Below, piece after piece: positions 44,420-53,716 of a stretch of DNA of 64,000 nt. This stretch comes from Palleronia abyssalis (GTDB lineage Bacteria; Pseudomonadota; Alphaproteobacteria; Rhodobacterales; Rhodobacteraceae), in contig NZ_ONZF01000002.1 of assembly GCF_900302445.1 (NCBI RefSeq), positions 496,001 through 560,000 of the forward strand, in the 5' to 3' direction. Numbering within the stretch: the first letter of the stretch is position 1; each line of letters begins with the position of its first letter. Both the position numbers and the translations under genes were made by a program. Under the pieces are notes generated by a model, which saw only the letters and a program-made list of their open reading frames with translations, was not told the origin of the DNA and made no database searches.

Positions 44420-45792
44420 GTCGGTATCACCAACGGGGCCAGGCGATTTCGCAATATGGAGTGTAAATTTTCCTGGTCCGATGGGATAAACGGAACACTT
44501 CCGATCACGTCGATCCCGATCGATTTGGATATATCTGCAGGGTGTCGAATCGTTTTGTCGATGTATTCCAGAGTCACAGCTAATACGGAACCAAGCGAAA
44601 GTCCGGCGATCGCGAAGATAGACATGAAAATTTCGAAACTAACCCCGTTGGGGTTATTTGTGGCGATCGCCGGTTCGACCAGTTCAATCCGCCTTTCCAT
44701 ATATTGCTGTTCAATCAAATGCTGGGACCTGGCCTGACGCGCAATTCGCCTCGCTTCGTCGTGATCAGCGGTGAGCTTGGCCAGTTCCCCCTCAATTCGA
44801 GATTGATCGAGGGCGATGACTGGAGTTTTTACAATAGACTCCTCAAGACTCTGAATCTCTATGAGAATATCTTGTTTCTTTTCTTCGATGTCGTGCAGTT
44901 TGTCGTGAAGGTTCTGCGTCGCTGCCTCATCCTCCAAGCCAGATCGCACTGCGAGACGTTCCCCCCTAGAATTGAGAACGGACATTTGGCCTGAAAGCTC
45001 CTTGAGTCTCGGATGAGTGGACGTATACACGGAGGCTAAAGTCTCGTATTCGATTTGGATTTCCTGCAATCTACTCTCAATCTCTGATGCTTCTTTCGAA
45101 CCGCCCCCGGCAAGGCGCCCCTCGATCAACGCCCTCTCTTCTTCGAGCTGTACCAATTGGCTTTCGTACAGCTCCTTCTCAGTCCTGAGTATGGCAAGAG
45201 ACGCAGGTAGCGCGTCGGAATGAGAAAGTTTGAACGACCGTACTTCCGCGGTTTTCGCCTCAACATCGCGGGAAAGCTGGTTAAGAGCGTCGAGAGACAG
45301 TTCAAGATTTCTGGCCGAGATGTCCAAGCGCATCTCCTTGTTCCAGGAGGCAATTTCACGTGCAATTTCGTTCGCGACGTCGGCTGCTATTTCAGGAGAT
45401 TTGTGGGAGAAAGATACACGGACGACGATTGGCTGCGACGGTCCCCGCAAAGCTGGTCCACCGGAAATATTGATGCTTGTACTGTCACGAAGGTCCTGAA
45501 TGTCGAGATCGGGGTTGCCATTGAGCTTCCCTTTGATCTCTTCCAGACGGTTTCGAGTTAAGATTTTCTGCTGAATGACCTGCAGAGAAAGAATCTCGTC
45601 GGTTTGCACCCCAGACTGCGAAATCCCTTCGTCGATCTGACCAAAGCTTGCCATGAGTATCGCATCCGCCTTGTAGGTAATCGGGCGCGCAACGCCTACT
45701 AGCAGCCCGATCACGGCGAAGCCCGCCATGACCGCCAACGCAACCGGAAGTCGGCGTTTCAGCAGTCGGAATAGAAAACGCGACTTTTGCAT
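44416..45792 (-). CDS. Wzz/GumC-type polysaccharide chain-length regulator
   Basis: A 458-residue PCP-family protein. It has an N-terminal helix (LPVALAVMAGFAVIGLLVGV), a long coiled-coil periplasmic region (~160-370, rich in Glu/Leu heptads) and a C-terminal helix (IFMSIFAIAGLSLGSVLAVTLEYID) followed by a cytoplasmic tail. It controls polymer length and export with the adjacent ATPase and the divergent Wza-type protein. GTG 45795 is an alternative start. Base composition is noticeably more AT-rich than in the flanking genes. Confidence 0.88.
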   Translation of the reverse strand: MQKSRFLFRLLKRRLPVALAVMAGFAVIGLLVGVARPITYKADAILMASFGQIDEGISQSGVQTDEILSLQVIQQKILTRNRLEEIKGKLNGNPDLDIQDLRDSTSINISGGPALRGPSQPIVVRVSFSHKSPEIAADVANEIAREIASWNKEMRLDISARNLELSLDALNQLSRDVEAKTAEVRSFKLSHSDALPASLAILRTEKELYESQLVQLEEERALIEGRLAGGGSKEASEIESRLQEIQIEYETLASVYTSTHPRLKELSGQMSVLNSRGERLAVRSGLEDEAATQNLHDKLHDIEEKKQDILIEIQSLEESIVKTPVIALDQSRIEGELAKLTADHDEARRIARQARSQHLIEQQYMERRIELVEPAIATNNPNGVSFEIFMSIFAIAGLSLGSVLAVTLEYIDKTIRHPADISKSIGIDVIGSVPFIPSDQENLHSILRNRLAPLVIPT

Positions 45793-45997
45793 CACTTAGA
45801 TGGCCCTTTCCACTGGGTTCTCTGCCGTCGGTTGAAAGGAGCGGGCGTACGCGTTCCGTAAGGCATCTTGTATGCTCTCACCCGGCTTTGGTGAAATTAC
45901 CGTTAAGATCGGGTGGCGCGTCGAGCCTTCCATGTTGCACGAATTGTTAACCTTCACGAGGGCAAGGTGGCCGGGTCAGAACCTGTCGGAGAATCCG
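45793..45997. promoter_or_regulatory. Divergent promoter region of the polysaccharide export genes
   Basis: About 200 bp between the Wzz-like and Wza-like genes. It contains isolated TTAA sites (45903, 45947), the second as GTTAACC like a CtrA half-site. It has no full TTAA-N7-TTAA box and no clear -35/-10 pair. The plus frame is open from 45872, but the region upstream of 45998 lacks coding character. Confidence 0.4.
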
Positions 45998-46588
45998 ATG
46001 TCCGTGCTATTCCGCCTATTCGCCCTGATTTTTCTATTGGCGCCTGCTGCGCTTGCTGATGCGTACCGGGTTCGCCCCGGTGACACGCTTCGCTTGGAAG
46101 TTATCGAGGATTCGTCGCTTGATCGGACCGTCCTCGTGCCGCCTGATGGCCGGCTTGCGATTCCGATGGCCGGATCCGTCTTGGCTGCAGGGCGTAGTGT
46201 GGATCAGATCCGCGCAGACTTGTCTGCGAAATTGGCAGACAAATTTGCCTATCCGCCAACGATCACCCTTTCTATATCCGGTGTCGCGCCGATCGCGCAG
46301 CCTTCGGAAGACGAGACGATCAGCGTGTATGTTCTGGGCGAAGTCGGTCAGCCCGGTCGGATCGAAGTAGAGCCCGGGACAACCGTACTGCAGGTGTTCT
46401 CGCTTGCCGGAGGGTTCAGCCCGTTTGCTGCGACGAAACGGATCCAGTTGCGGCGAACGACGAAAGACGAAGAGAGCATTCATCGCCTGAACTACAACGC
46501 CATCGAACGTGGTCAGAGCGCTAGCGGCAGTCTTCGCGTTACGCATGGCGACACGTTCGTCGTTCCGGTTCGCCGCCTGTTCGAGTGA
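45998..46588 (+). CDS. Wza-type polysaccharide export protein
   Basis: A 196-residue periplasmic/outer-membrane export protein. A signal peptide (LFRLFALIFLLAPAALA) is followed by the Poly_export domain (DAYRVRPGDTLRLEVIED...DGRLAIPMAGSV) and a SLBB domain (SVYVLGEVGQPGRIEVEPGT). It has no lipobox, and is short compared with Wza (~380 residues), lacking the C-terminal outer-membrane helix. The barrel protein encoded next may supply the outer-membrane passage. ATG 45998 is chosen because it begins the signal peptide. Confidence 0.87.
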   Translation: MSVLFRLFALIFLLAPAALADAYRVRPGDTLRLEVIEDSSLDRTVLVPPDGRLAIPMAGSVLAAGRSVDQIRADLSAKLADKFAYPPTITLSISGVAPIAQPSEDETISVYVLGEVGQPGRIEVEPGTTVLQVFSLAGGFSPFAATKRIQLRRTTKDEESIHRLNYNAIERGQSASGSLRVTHGDTFVVPVRRLFE

Positions 46589-46597
46589 CCGGACCCG

Positions 46598-47764
46598 ATG
46601 CGCACCCTCGCGCTTGCCTGCGTGGCAAGTCTGATTTCCGCCCCTCAAACCTCGGGTGAACCTGGGGGTCGCGTGATCAGTCTTGACGTTTCGACCGGAA
46701 TAACCGGCGAGCGTCGATCCGGGGAGGGCGACGCGGGGGCGACCTTGGATCTGTCGGGGCTGCTTTCGACTGCGACCCCGTCATCGGGCGTCACACTGAC
46801 GCTTGGTGGGCGGATCGAGAGTAAGAACAGCGATTATGGCCTTCCGGATACCACCGCTTCGTTATCAGCCTTCATTGCGCGCCCAAGGACCAGGCTTGAG
46901 TTCGGGGCCTATGCCGGGCGGGAAGATATCTCGCTCCTTGAGGTACAGCCGCTCGACGTCGATCGGGTCGCCCGAAATGACGAGACCCGGCGGGAGCTAG
47001 GTGCCTTGCTTTCCCTTTCGGTCGAGGGAGCGCGCCCCCTGAAAGCCCAGGTCGGGGCCCATCGCGTGGATTGGAGCAACGAATCGGGTGTCGGGGATCG
47101 AACGGAAAACGGCTTTTCGGTCGATCTGAACTTGGGTCTCGGCGCAGCTTGGTTCGGCATCGCGGAGTTCACCAGCGAGACGACCACCAGCGGCCCGGAA
47201 ACCAATACGTCGAACCGGCTAACGTTCGGTTTAAGACGGGATTTGCCGCTTGGAACGTCTTTTGCGAACGCCGTTCTGGAAGGCAATGGGCAGGGCGACC
47301 GAACCGGCTTCGAATTAGGGAGCGAACGCAGGCTTTCCGAGCGCACGTCAATAGTGCTGGAGGCCGGCGCACTCCGCATCGATGACCGGTATGTTCCGAC
47401 GGGAAAGGTCGCATGGCGATCCGAAATCGTGCCGAACACGTGGGCGGAGCTGGGGCTCGCCCGCGCGGTCCGTGACGACGCGCAGACCGGGCCTCAGAAT
47501 GTGACGGCGGTGGATCTGAGAATGCGCCGGAAACTGGGCCCATTGACCGAGGCGCTGGTGGGGCTTTCTTTTGGCCGAGCAGACCCCCTTGATTCCGGGA
47601 TCGACCGGGCCGAAGCGCGGGTCGTCTTCGGGGGCGAGCATGCTCTTACGCGGGACATTTCGGTGAACGTCGGGATCGGCCTCGGCCTTCTGGAGGCGGA
47701 AGGGACATCGAAGAACGCCGAGTTCGAGGTCAATCTGGTCCGCGCCTTCCGGACGAAATACTGA
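46598..47764 (+). CDS. Outer-membrane beta-barrel protein of the polysaccharide locus
   Basis: A 388-residue protein with a short signal (LALACVASLISAP) and alternating amphipathic beta segments throughout (e.g. RIESKNSDYGLPDTTASLSA, AWFGIAEFTSET, TWAELGLARAV). It ends in an aromatic residue (AFRTKY), typical of barrel C-termini. It starts 9 bp after the Wza-type gene and probably forms or supports the outer-membrane exit. No named family is recognised. Confidence 0.72.
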   Translation: MRTLALACVASLISAPQTSGEPGGRVISLDVSTGITGERRSGEGDAGATLDLSGLLSTATPSSGVTLTLGGRIESKNSDYGLPDTTASLSAFIARPRTRLEFGAYAGREDISLLEVQPLDVDRVARNDETRRELGALLSLSVEGARPLKAQVGAHRVDWSNESGVGDRTENGFSVDLNLGLGAAWFGIAEFTSETTTSGPETNTSNRLTFGLRRDLPLGTSFANAVLEGNGQGDRTGFELGSERRLSERTSIVLEAGALRIDDRYVPTGKVAWRSEIVPNTWAELGLARAVRDDAQTGPQNVTAVDLRMRRKLGPLTEALVGLSFGRADPLDSGIDRAEARVVFGGEHALTRDISVNVGIGLGLLEAEGTSKNAEFEVNLVRAFRTKY

Positions 47765-48729
47765 TGACGCCGGGGGAACCAAGGCTGTGCTTCGTGACCG
47801 GCATGCATCGAAGCGGGACGACCTGGCTGGGCCATGCGACGTCCGCCATCACCGGCACCCGGCTTCTGGACGAACCGTTCCACCCGAACTTCGGGCTGCG
47901 CCGAGTCTCCGACTGGTATCTGGATCCCGATCGTCTGTCCGACCGGGACATTCTTTTCGACGGGTTGCGGTGCCTGCAGGATGGAACGGCAAGGTTTCAT
48001 CGGAAGGTCGATCTGAAACGCCCACTTTCGACAGCCTCTGTCCTTGTCCGTGGCAGCGGGACGGAGCGGGCCTTTCACGCCTTTCACCGTGCTCCCACTG
48101 CTTTCATGGCGATCAAGGACCCGTTCCTTCTCAGGATGACACCCCTTCTGCTGGCCTCGGGCCATCGGGTGATCGTATCGGTTCGCCATCCCGCCGCGAT
48201 CTTGCGGTCCCTCGACCGTATGGGATGGCGGGTTTCGGACCGCGGAACGGGTGATCGCATCGAGCGTATGTGCGCCTGGTGGCTGGATCTGTACGGCCCA
48301 CTGCTGGCCGATCCTCGCGTTCTGCGCGACCAGGGTCTTTTTGTCGTACCCCACGAGACTGTCTTCCTTGACACGGATCGTCTGGGACGCGCGCTGGCAG
48401 GTTTCCTTGGGGCAACGGACGCAGGCAAAGCGTCCCTCGACGCCTTCGTTTCGCGGTCCACCCGGGCCAAGACCGTCAAGCCATTACATGCACGACAGCA
48501 CGACTTGGCACGGGATTCGGTCGTTCTGTCGTCTGGTTGGCGCGCCGACTGGAACATGGAGGTGCTCTCGAGGTTCGACCGCCATGTCGGTGCGAGCTAC
48601 GCCCAGTTCCTTGCAGCCGGAGAGCGATGCCTAGATCGCGCGTCCCAAAGCCAGACGCACCATCCAGAAGGATCGCGCGCATCGTATCCCGAAAAGCGTG
48701 ACAAGCCCCAGGCCCCTGCTGCGCAGTGA
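47764..48729 (+). CDS. Sulfotransferase
   Basis: A 321-residue PAPS-dependent sulfotransferase. The 5'-phosphosulfate loop is FVTGMHRSGTTWLG, and the 3'-phosphate site is RVIVSVRHPAAILRSLDRMGW. It likely sulfates the polysaccharide made by this locus. The ATG shares a base with the barrel stop. The last ~33 residues (ASQSQTHHPEGSRASYPEKR...) are polar, lie antisense to the neighbouring glycosyltransferase and look like an overprinted tail. Confidence 0.87.
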   Translation: MTPGEPRLCFVTGMHRSGTTWLGHATSAITGTRLLDEPFHPNFGLRRVSDWYLDPDRLSDRDILFDGLRCLQDGTARFHRKVDLKRPLSTASVLVRGSGTERAFHAFHRAPTAFMAIKDPFLLRMTPLLLASGHRVIVSVRHPAAILRSLDRMGWRVSDRGTGDRIERMCAWWLDLYGPLLADPRVLRDQGLFVVPHETVFLDTDRLGRALAGFLGATDAGKASLDAFVSRSTRAKTVKPLHARQHDLARDSVVLSSGWRADWNMEVLSRFDRHVGASYAQFLAAGERCLDRASQSQTHHPEGSRASYPEKRDKPQAPAAQ

Positions 48730-49479
48730 CGAAAGTTCCCGGCTGCGGATCACCCTCGGCGCGTGGACGAGGGCACTGACGGGAAGGACCAGCGCCTTCG
48801 CCAGCCATCGTGCCGGGTGCCTGCGTGACAGGCCGAACGCCTCTTGCGTCGTGCGGCGCCATTTGCCCGATAGCGCGGCCCAGTCGCACCTTGCGGGATG
48901 CGAGACCGCCAGTTCCGGGTCATAGGACAGGCGGTATCCGGCCGCGACGGCCCGGTGGCACCAGTCCACATCTTCGGACACCCCGTCGCGGAACGGACCC
49001 ACCGCATCGAAGACCGCCCGCGTTGTCAGCAGGTTCGCCGTTACCGAGAAATTCATAGTTTCCACATAGCGGCGATTGTCGAAGGCGAACACGATCTCGA
49101 ACGCCGCGGCTCCGGACAGCTTGCTGCCAGCTTCTGCGAACACAGAAACCCGGCCACCCACGATGTCCGCCTTTGCAGCCGCCGACAATGCGCGGGTGGT
49201 CCAGCCAACGTCCGGCACGCAATCGCAATCAAGGAAAAACAGCAGCGGGGCGGAGGTCGCCTTTACCCCCCGGTTTCGGGCCGCGGCGGCCCCAGGGATC
49301 GGTTCGTCGACGAACTGCACCGCGCGAAACCTGTCTCGCAGGGACGTCAGGTCGCTGGTCGATCCGTTGTCGACCACGCAGATCTCGATGTCCCGGGCAA
49401 TGGGAAGAAGGGCGTCCAGACACCGTTCCAACCGGATCGGATCGTCACGATGCGGGATGATGATGGCAGCACGGGGCAT
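48631..49479 (-). CDS. Family 2 glycosyltransferase
   Basis: A 282-residue GT-A enzyme for repeat-unit assembly. The nucleotide region is AAIIIPHRDDPIRLERCLDAL, then VVDNGSTSD, the DxD-like FFLDCDCVPD and the acceptor/base region VSEDVDWCHRAVAAGY. ATG 49479 starts the first strand; extension to 49542 is less likely. It overlaps the sulfotransferase by 99 bp at the 3' end and is divergent from the flippase. Confidence 0.87.
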   Translation of the reverse strand: MPRAAIIIPHRDDPIRLERCLDALLPIARDIEICVVDNGSTSDLTSLRDRFRAVQFVDEPIPGAAAARNRGVKATSAPLLFFLDCDCVPDVGWTTRALSAAAKADIVGGRVSVFAEAGSKLSGAAAFEIVFAFDNRRYVETMNFSVTANLLTTRAVFDAVGPFRDGVSEDVDWCHRAVAAGYRLSYDPELAVSHPARCDWAALSGKWRRTTQEAFGLSRRHPARWLAKALVLPVSALVHAPRVIRSRELSSLRSRGLGLVTLFGIRCARSFWMVRLALGRAI

Positions 49480-49563
49480 GTCCCGGGCAATACGGGGGAA
49501 ACGGAAAGGATTGGTTAAACTCTGGCGGGTAGGCCGGATCACGGGGGTGAAAGGCGATCGATT

Positions 49564-50988
49564 TTGGCAAGGTTACTGGCACTTCTTGGCGGCAATGCCA
49601 CCGCGTCGGCCTTGTTGTTGGCGCGCAACCTCCTTATCGCGCATCTTCTCCCGATCGAGGATTACGGTATCGCGGCGACCTTTGCCGTCGCAATGGCCTT
49701 GGTCGAGATGGCGTCGCAATTCGGAATGCAGGCCCAGATCGTCCAGTCGCCCGAGGGCGGCGGCCGCGATTACCTGGCGGCGGTTCACGGGTTCCAGATC
49801 GCGCGAGGCGGCATGTCGGCGCTTGCGCTTTTCCTGTGCGCGGGACCTATCTCCGCCTTTCTGGGCATGCCCGATCTGGCCTGGGCCTACCGGGTCCTGG
49901 CTTTGGCCCCCTTGATCCGGGCGTTCCATAATTTCGACATCCACCGGCAGACAAGGGCGATGCGGTTCGGCCCTGTGCTTCTGACCGCCACCAGTGCGGC
50001 GGCGATCTCCTTCATTGCTATCTTCCCGCTCGCGTATCTTGCGCAGGACTGGCGCATCATGCTTGGCGCCCTGCTTATTCAGGAGATCTGCGCCTGCCTG
50101 ACCTCGCACATCATGGCCGAACGCCCCTATCGGGTGCGCGCCGATCTGTTGGTGTGGCGGCGCAGTGTACGGTTCGGATGGCCGATCCTGTTGCAGGGGG
50201 TCGTCCTCTTTGCGGTGTTCCAAGGCGACAAGATCCTGGTCGCGCGGTCCCTCGGGTTCGAGGCGCTCGGCGTGTTCGCCATGGGGGTCACGATTTCGCT
50301 TGCGCCGACACTGGTCGTTACCAAATCGCTGCAATCGTGGTTCCTGCCTCAGCTGTCCCGCGCCATGGGCACGTCCGCGTTTCGACCCGCGGCCGTGGCC
50401 TGCGCCCAGGCTACCTTGCTTTCTGCCATCGTTCTGTGTGCCGGCGTCATGGTGGCTGGCCCGGTTCTGATCGACTGGGCGCTTGGCCCGGCATTCCAGG
50501 CGCTTGGGCTCCTCCTGCCCTGGATGGCGGTTCAACAGGCCCTTCGCGTGTGCCGCGCGGGTATGAACACGGCGGCGCTCGCGTGCGGAGTATCATGGCT
50601 GGGGGCCGCGACGGACCTGATCCGCGCCCTTTCCCTTCCAGCAGTATGGGTCATCCTGTCCCGGGACGGTACACTTCTGAGCGTGGTTTTCGTCGCGATC
50701 CTGGCTGAAGTTGCGGGTACCGCGCTGGCCCTGTTCGTCGGCTCGCGGCGCGTCTTGCTTCCCGTCCGCGCCCTTGGGCCCGCACTTGTCGTGACCGGGG
50801 TCGCATTGTCAGGGCTGCCGGTCCTGACCTTGGCCTTCGGTCAGGTGTGGACGGCGGGTGCTGCCCTGTTGTCGTGCGGCGGGCTGCTGACCTTTTCGCC
50901 CCAGCTCAGGCGGATTCTTCCCATTCGTTTTCTGGCATCGCGCCACAGCTTCGCGTGCCAACGACCCGCGCCGGTGACCCTGCCATGA
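49564..50988 (+). CDS. Wzx-type oligosaccharide flippase
   Basis: A 474-residue MOP-superfamily transporter with ~12-14 helices that flips lipid-linked repeat units. The N-terminal LLARNLLIAHLLPIEDYGIAATF is typical for polysaccharide flippases. The start is TTG 49564 with AAAGG 9 nt upstream; no ATG lies near the first helix. Its last 83 bp overlap the convergent acetyltransferase, and the tail beyond the last helix (RFLASRHSFACQRP) is probably not conserved. Confidence 0.86.
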   Translation: MARLLALLGGNATASALLLARNLLIAHLLPIEDYGIAATFAVAMALVEMASQFGMQAQIVQSPEGGGRDYLAAVHGFQIARGGMSALALFLCAGPISAFLGMPDLAWAYRVLALAPLIRAFHNFDIHRQTRAMRFGPVLLTATSAAAISFIAIFPLAYLAQDWRIMLGALLIQEICACLTSHIMAERPYRVRADLLVWRRSVRFGWPILLQGVVLFAVFQGDKILVARSLGFEALGVFAMGVTISLAPTLVVTKSLQSWFLPQLSRAMGTSAFRPAAVACAQATLLSAIVLCAGVMVAGPVLIDWALGPAFQALGLLLPWMAVQQALRVCRAGMNTAALACGVSWLGAATDLIRALSLPAVWVILSRDGTLLSVVFVAILAEVAGTALALFVGSRRVLLPVRALGPALVVTGVALSGLPVLTLAFGQVWTAGAALLSCGGLLTFSPQLRRILPIRFLASRHSFACQRPAPVTLP

Positions 50989-51505
50989 TCGCGAAAGGCG
51001 GCACCGTGCCCCGGACGACCGAATTTGCGCCGATAACGGCACCGTCCCCGATCCGGGCGCCAGCCAGGACCGTCGTGCCGCGGCCGATCCAGCAATCGCA
51101 CCCGATCAGGATATCGGCCTCATTCATGGCCTGACGCGCCAAGGGGCTGCCGTCATTAAAGCGGTAGTTCGCCGCCGTCATCATCACGTCTGGTCCCAGA
51201 AGCGTGTCGTCGCCGATCACGATCCGCGCGCGGCCTGACCCCGCCCAGATCTGGCAATAAGCCCCGACGGTCACCCGCGCGCCGATCCGCAGGTTCCGAC
51301 CATTCGCGAACCCGGCCGTGGGCGCGATGTTCGCCGAGCGATCGACATCGGCCGCACGCAGTTCCTGCACGTGGGTATAGTTGTAGAAGTTCACGATTTT
51401 CAGCAGATGCGCCCATGCGCGCGGATCCAATACGGATCCAAGCAGCCGTAAGAACCGCGCCCGGCGTGTACGCCGGATCTTCTGGACGGGCCTATCCACG
51501 GCCAT
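50906..51505 (-). CDS. Hexapeptide-repeat acyltransferase (WbbJ/LbH type)
   Basis: A 199-residue left-handed beta-helix acetyltransferase, probably O-acetylating a sugar of the polysaccharide. Hexapeptide repeats run through IGARVTVGAYCQIWAG, IGDDTLLGPDV and IGCDCWIGRGTTVLAGARIGDGAVIGANS, ending in VPPFAIMAGSPARVV. ATG 51505 lies inside the end of the upstream glycosyltransferase (14-bp overlap). Confidence 0.85.
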   Translation of the reverse strand: MAVDRPVQKIRRTRRARFLRLLGSVLDPRAWAHLLKIVNFYNYTHVQELRAADVDRSANIAPTAGFANGRNLRIGARVTVGAYCQIWAGSGRARIVIGDDTLLGPDVMMTAANYRFNDGSPLARQAMNEADILIGCDCWIGRGTTVLAGARIGDGAVIGANSVVRGTVPPFAIMAGSPARVVGTRSCGAMPENEWEESA

Positions 51506-52421
51506 AGCCCCGGATCCAGTCGCGCCGCGCTTCCCAGACCTCGGTCCACATCCGGGCTGCGGCGTCGCGGCCAGCGACGCGGGTGGCCAAGACGCGGCTT
51601 CCGACCCACAGGACCAGCATGGCGCGGCCAAAAGGCACCTGCCAGCGCGGCCAGTGATCGGCCGTCAGGGTCGCGCGGGCCTTGGCGCTGTGGACGTATT
51701 TGCGCGCTACGGTTTTCGACGAGGCACCGACAAGATGCATGATCTGCGCCTCGGGCGTGATCATCGGCCGGAACCCCAGCTTGCGGGCGCGCAGGCACAG
51801 GTCGGACTCTTCCCCGTACATGAAATACCGCGGATCGAAGCCTTCCAGCCGATCCCACAGGGATTTTCGTATCATCAGGAAACACCCCACCACGATATCG
51901 ACTTCGCGCACCGTATCGCGCCGCCATCCGCCCAAGCCCTCGGGATTGAAAAGCGCGCTGTCGGGGAACATGGCTGACAGGCCCGTCGCCTTGCAGAATG
52001 CCGACCACGGGGTGATCCGCATCCAGCACGACGCGGGGTTGAGCGCGCCGTCGGGGAAGACGGTCCGGCCCCCGGTAATGCCGGCGTCGGGACGCGCGCG
52101 GGAGAACGCCAGAAGCCGGTCGACCGCCCCTTCATGACACTCGGTGTCGGGGTTCAGAAGCAGTAGCCATTCCGTTCGGGCCTTTTCGGCCACCAGGTTG
52201 TTGGCCTTGGCAAACCCTACATTCCGTTCCGACCTGATCAGCTCGACCCTGGGGAAAGCCTGCGCGATGGCCTCGGCCGATCCGTCATCCGAGGCGTTGT
52301 CGAAGACCACCGTCCGAAAAGTGGTCTCACGAGTGGTTTCGAAAAGTGTCGACAGGCATTTCAGCGTCAGCGCGCGGGTGTTGTAGCTTATGATGATGAC
52401 GGTCAGGTCAGGCTGGCTCAT
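51492..52421 (-). CDS. Family 2 glycosyltransferase (rhamnosyltransferase-like)
   Basis: A 309-residue GT2 enzyme: LTVIIISYNTRALTLKCL, VVFDNASDDGSAE, NVGFAKANNL, LLLNPDTECH (DxD region) and DPRYFMYGEESDLCLRARKLGF. The layout resembles WbbL-type rhamnosyltransferases, but donor and acceptor cannot be told. ATG 52421 overlaps the polymerase stop (ATGA). Confidence 0.88.
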   Translation of the reverse strand: MSQPDLTVIIISYNTRALTLKCLSTLFETTRETTFRTVVFDNASDDGSAEAIAQAFPRVELIRSERNVGFAKANNLVAEKARTEWLLLLNPDTECHEGAVDRLLAFSRARPDAGITGGRTVFPDGALNPASCWMRITPWSAFCKATGLSAMFPDSALFNPEGLGGWRRDTVREVDIVVGCFLMIRKSLWDRLEGFDPRYFMYGEESDLCLRARKLGFRPMITPEAQIMHLVGASSKTVARKYVHSAKARATLTADHWPRWQVPFGRAMLVLWVGSRVLATRVAGRDAAARMWTEVWEARRDWIRGYGRG

Positions 52422-53716
52422 GCCGTGCTTCCTGTCTGGCCGGCGGGAAAGCGGGTCAGGCGCGGAGCGATGTTGCGGCTGAACGGGCGCGGGGTGCGGA
52501 CGTTCGGTGCGATGGCTTTCCGGGGCAGCATCCAAAGGCCAGCGCCGAACAGGATCATGAACAGCGTCTGGATTTCACCCCAGATCGCGACCGTCGCTGC
52601 GCTCATCGCGAAGCCGATCAGGAACAGCGTCCAGGCCAGCCGCATCGCGTCGTTGTCCTGTCCGCGGTTGACCGCGACGACGGCGTACACAAGCGCCCCG
52701 GCCACGCAGGCCACGGCGGGTACCCCATGAACCATGGCCTGCTGCAGCCAGTAGTTGTCGACGCTTGACACCATCCAGTGCGGCCGGGGCCAATAGTTGT
52801 ACCCGTTTCCGAAGATCGGCGTCCGCACGACCTGCGCCGATCCGTAGTCCCAGATCAACGTCCGGTAATGCGCGGTCTGCGGATTGATGGCCAGCCGACC
52901 GCTGATGGCGAAAAACGCGCTTTTCGTGGTTATCGCCTCGAGCACGACGTAAAGAACGGCTCCCGTCGCCAGAACGATACGCCATGGTGGACCGAACAGC
53001 TTGGCCAGCCGGTACCAGATATAGACGCCCGCTTGCAGGAACGCGGCAAGAATGGCCCCGCTCGAGACCGAAAGAACGCAGGCGCTGAAGATCAGAAGAC
53101 CGCACGACATGCGGAAGACAGGTCGGTCTGCGCCCCGAAGGCCAAGGACGACGAGCGGCAGGAAGAACGCCCCCAGCAGCCCGTAATGGATCGGATGCGT
53201 GAACACCCATTGCGCGCGGTGCAACCCAAGGCGCGGTTCGTAATCGTTGGGGATGAAGGTGTCGAACCCGGTATACTGGTCGATCCAGAGAAGGACGATG
53301 GGATCATCGGTCAACGCCTCGTAAAGGGCGAAGGGCAGGCTGAACACGACGATCGCGCCGCCGATGCGGATCAGGGCGGCCAGGTCCCGGGCGTCCCGGA
53401 TCATCGTGCGTCCGATCAGGTAACCGCCCAGCGTCATCAGGGTCTGCTGTCCGGTGAACTCGACGAAGCGCCCCGGATTGTTCATCGCGATGGTCAGGCC
53501 CTGCCAACAGACGAAGGCCATGATCAGCACGTCCGGCAGGCGGATGCGCTGTCTTTGAGCGAAGAACAGTCCCGCGGCAAAGGGCGCGGCGAAGATCAGG
53601 ACCACGAGGGAGGGGGTGAATCGGATCGATGCCACCTCGAAATGGGTGGGCAGGAAAAGGGATGCCAGTATGATCGAAAGGCCAATCCATTTTCCCCGGA
53701 CGCCATACTCGGTCAT
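52418..53716 (-). CDS. O-antigen ligase/Wzy-like polymerase
   Basis: A 432-residue polytopic protein (~11 helices) with a large periplasmic loop near residues 270-320 (TAHYRTLIWDYGSAQVVRTP, GNGYNYWPRPHW). Its pattern fits Wzy_C/O-antigen-ligase-type polymerases in EPS loci. It is followed by a glycosyltransferase (ATGA) and preceded by a small exported ORF in the same coupled arrangement. Polymerase rather than ligase is inferred from the presence of wzx/wzz/wza partners. Confidence 0.83.
   Translation of the reverse strand: MTEYGVRGKWIGLSIILASLFLPTHFEVASIRFTPSLVVLIFAAPFAAGLFFAQRQRIRLPDVLIMAFVCWQGLTIAMNNPGRFVEFTGQQTLMTLGGYLIGRTMIRDARDLAALIRIGGAIVVFSLPFALYEALTDDPIVLLWIDQYTGFDTFIPNDYEPRLGLHRAQWVFTHPIHYGLLGAFFLPLVVLGLRGADRPVFRMSCGLLIFSACVLSVSSGAILAAFLQAGVYIWYRLAKLFGPPWRIVLATGAVLYVVLEAITTKSAFFAISGRLAINPQTAHYRTLIWDYGSAQVVRTPIFGNGYNYWPRPHWMVSSVDNYWLQQAMVHGVPAVACVAGALVYAVVAVNRGQDNDAMRLAWTLFLIGFAMSAATVAIWGEIQTLFMILFGAGLWMLPRKAIAPNVRTPRPFSRNIAPRLTRFPAGQTGSTA

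Noticed and set aside
45903-45950. CtrA box upstream of the Wza-type gene
   Set aside because: Only isolated TTAA words; none has a partner at 7-bp spacing.
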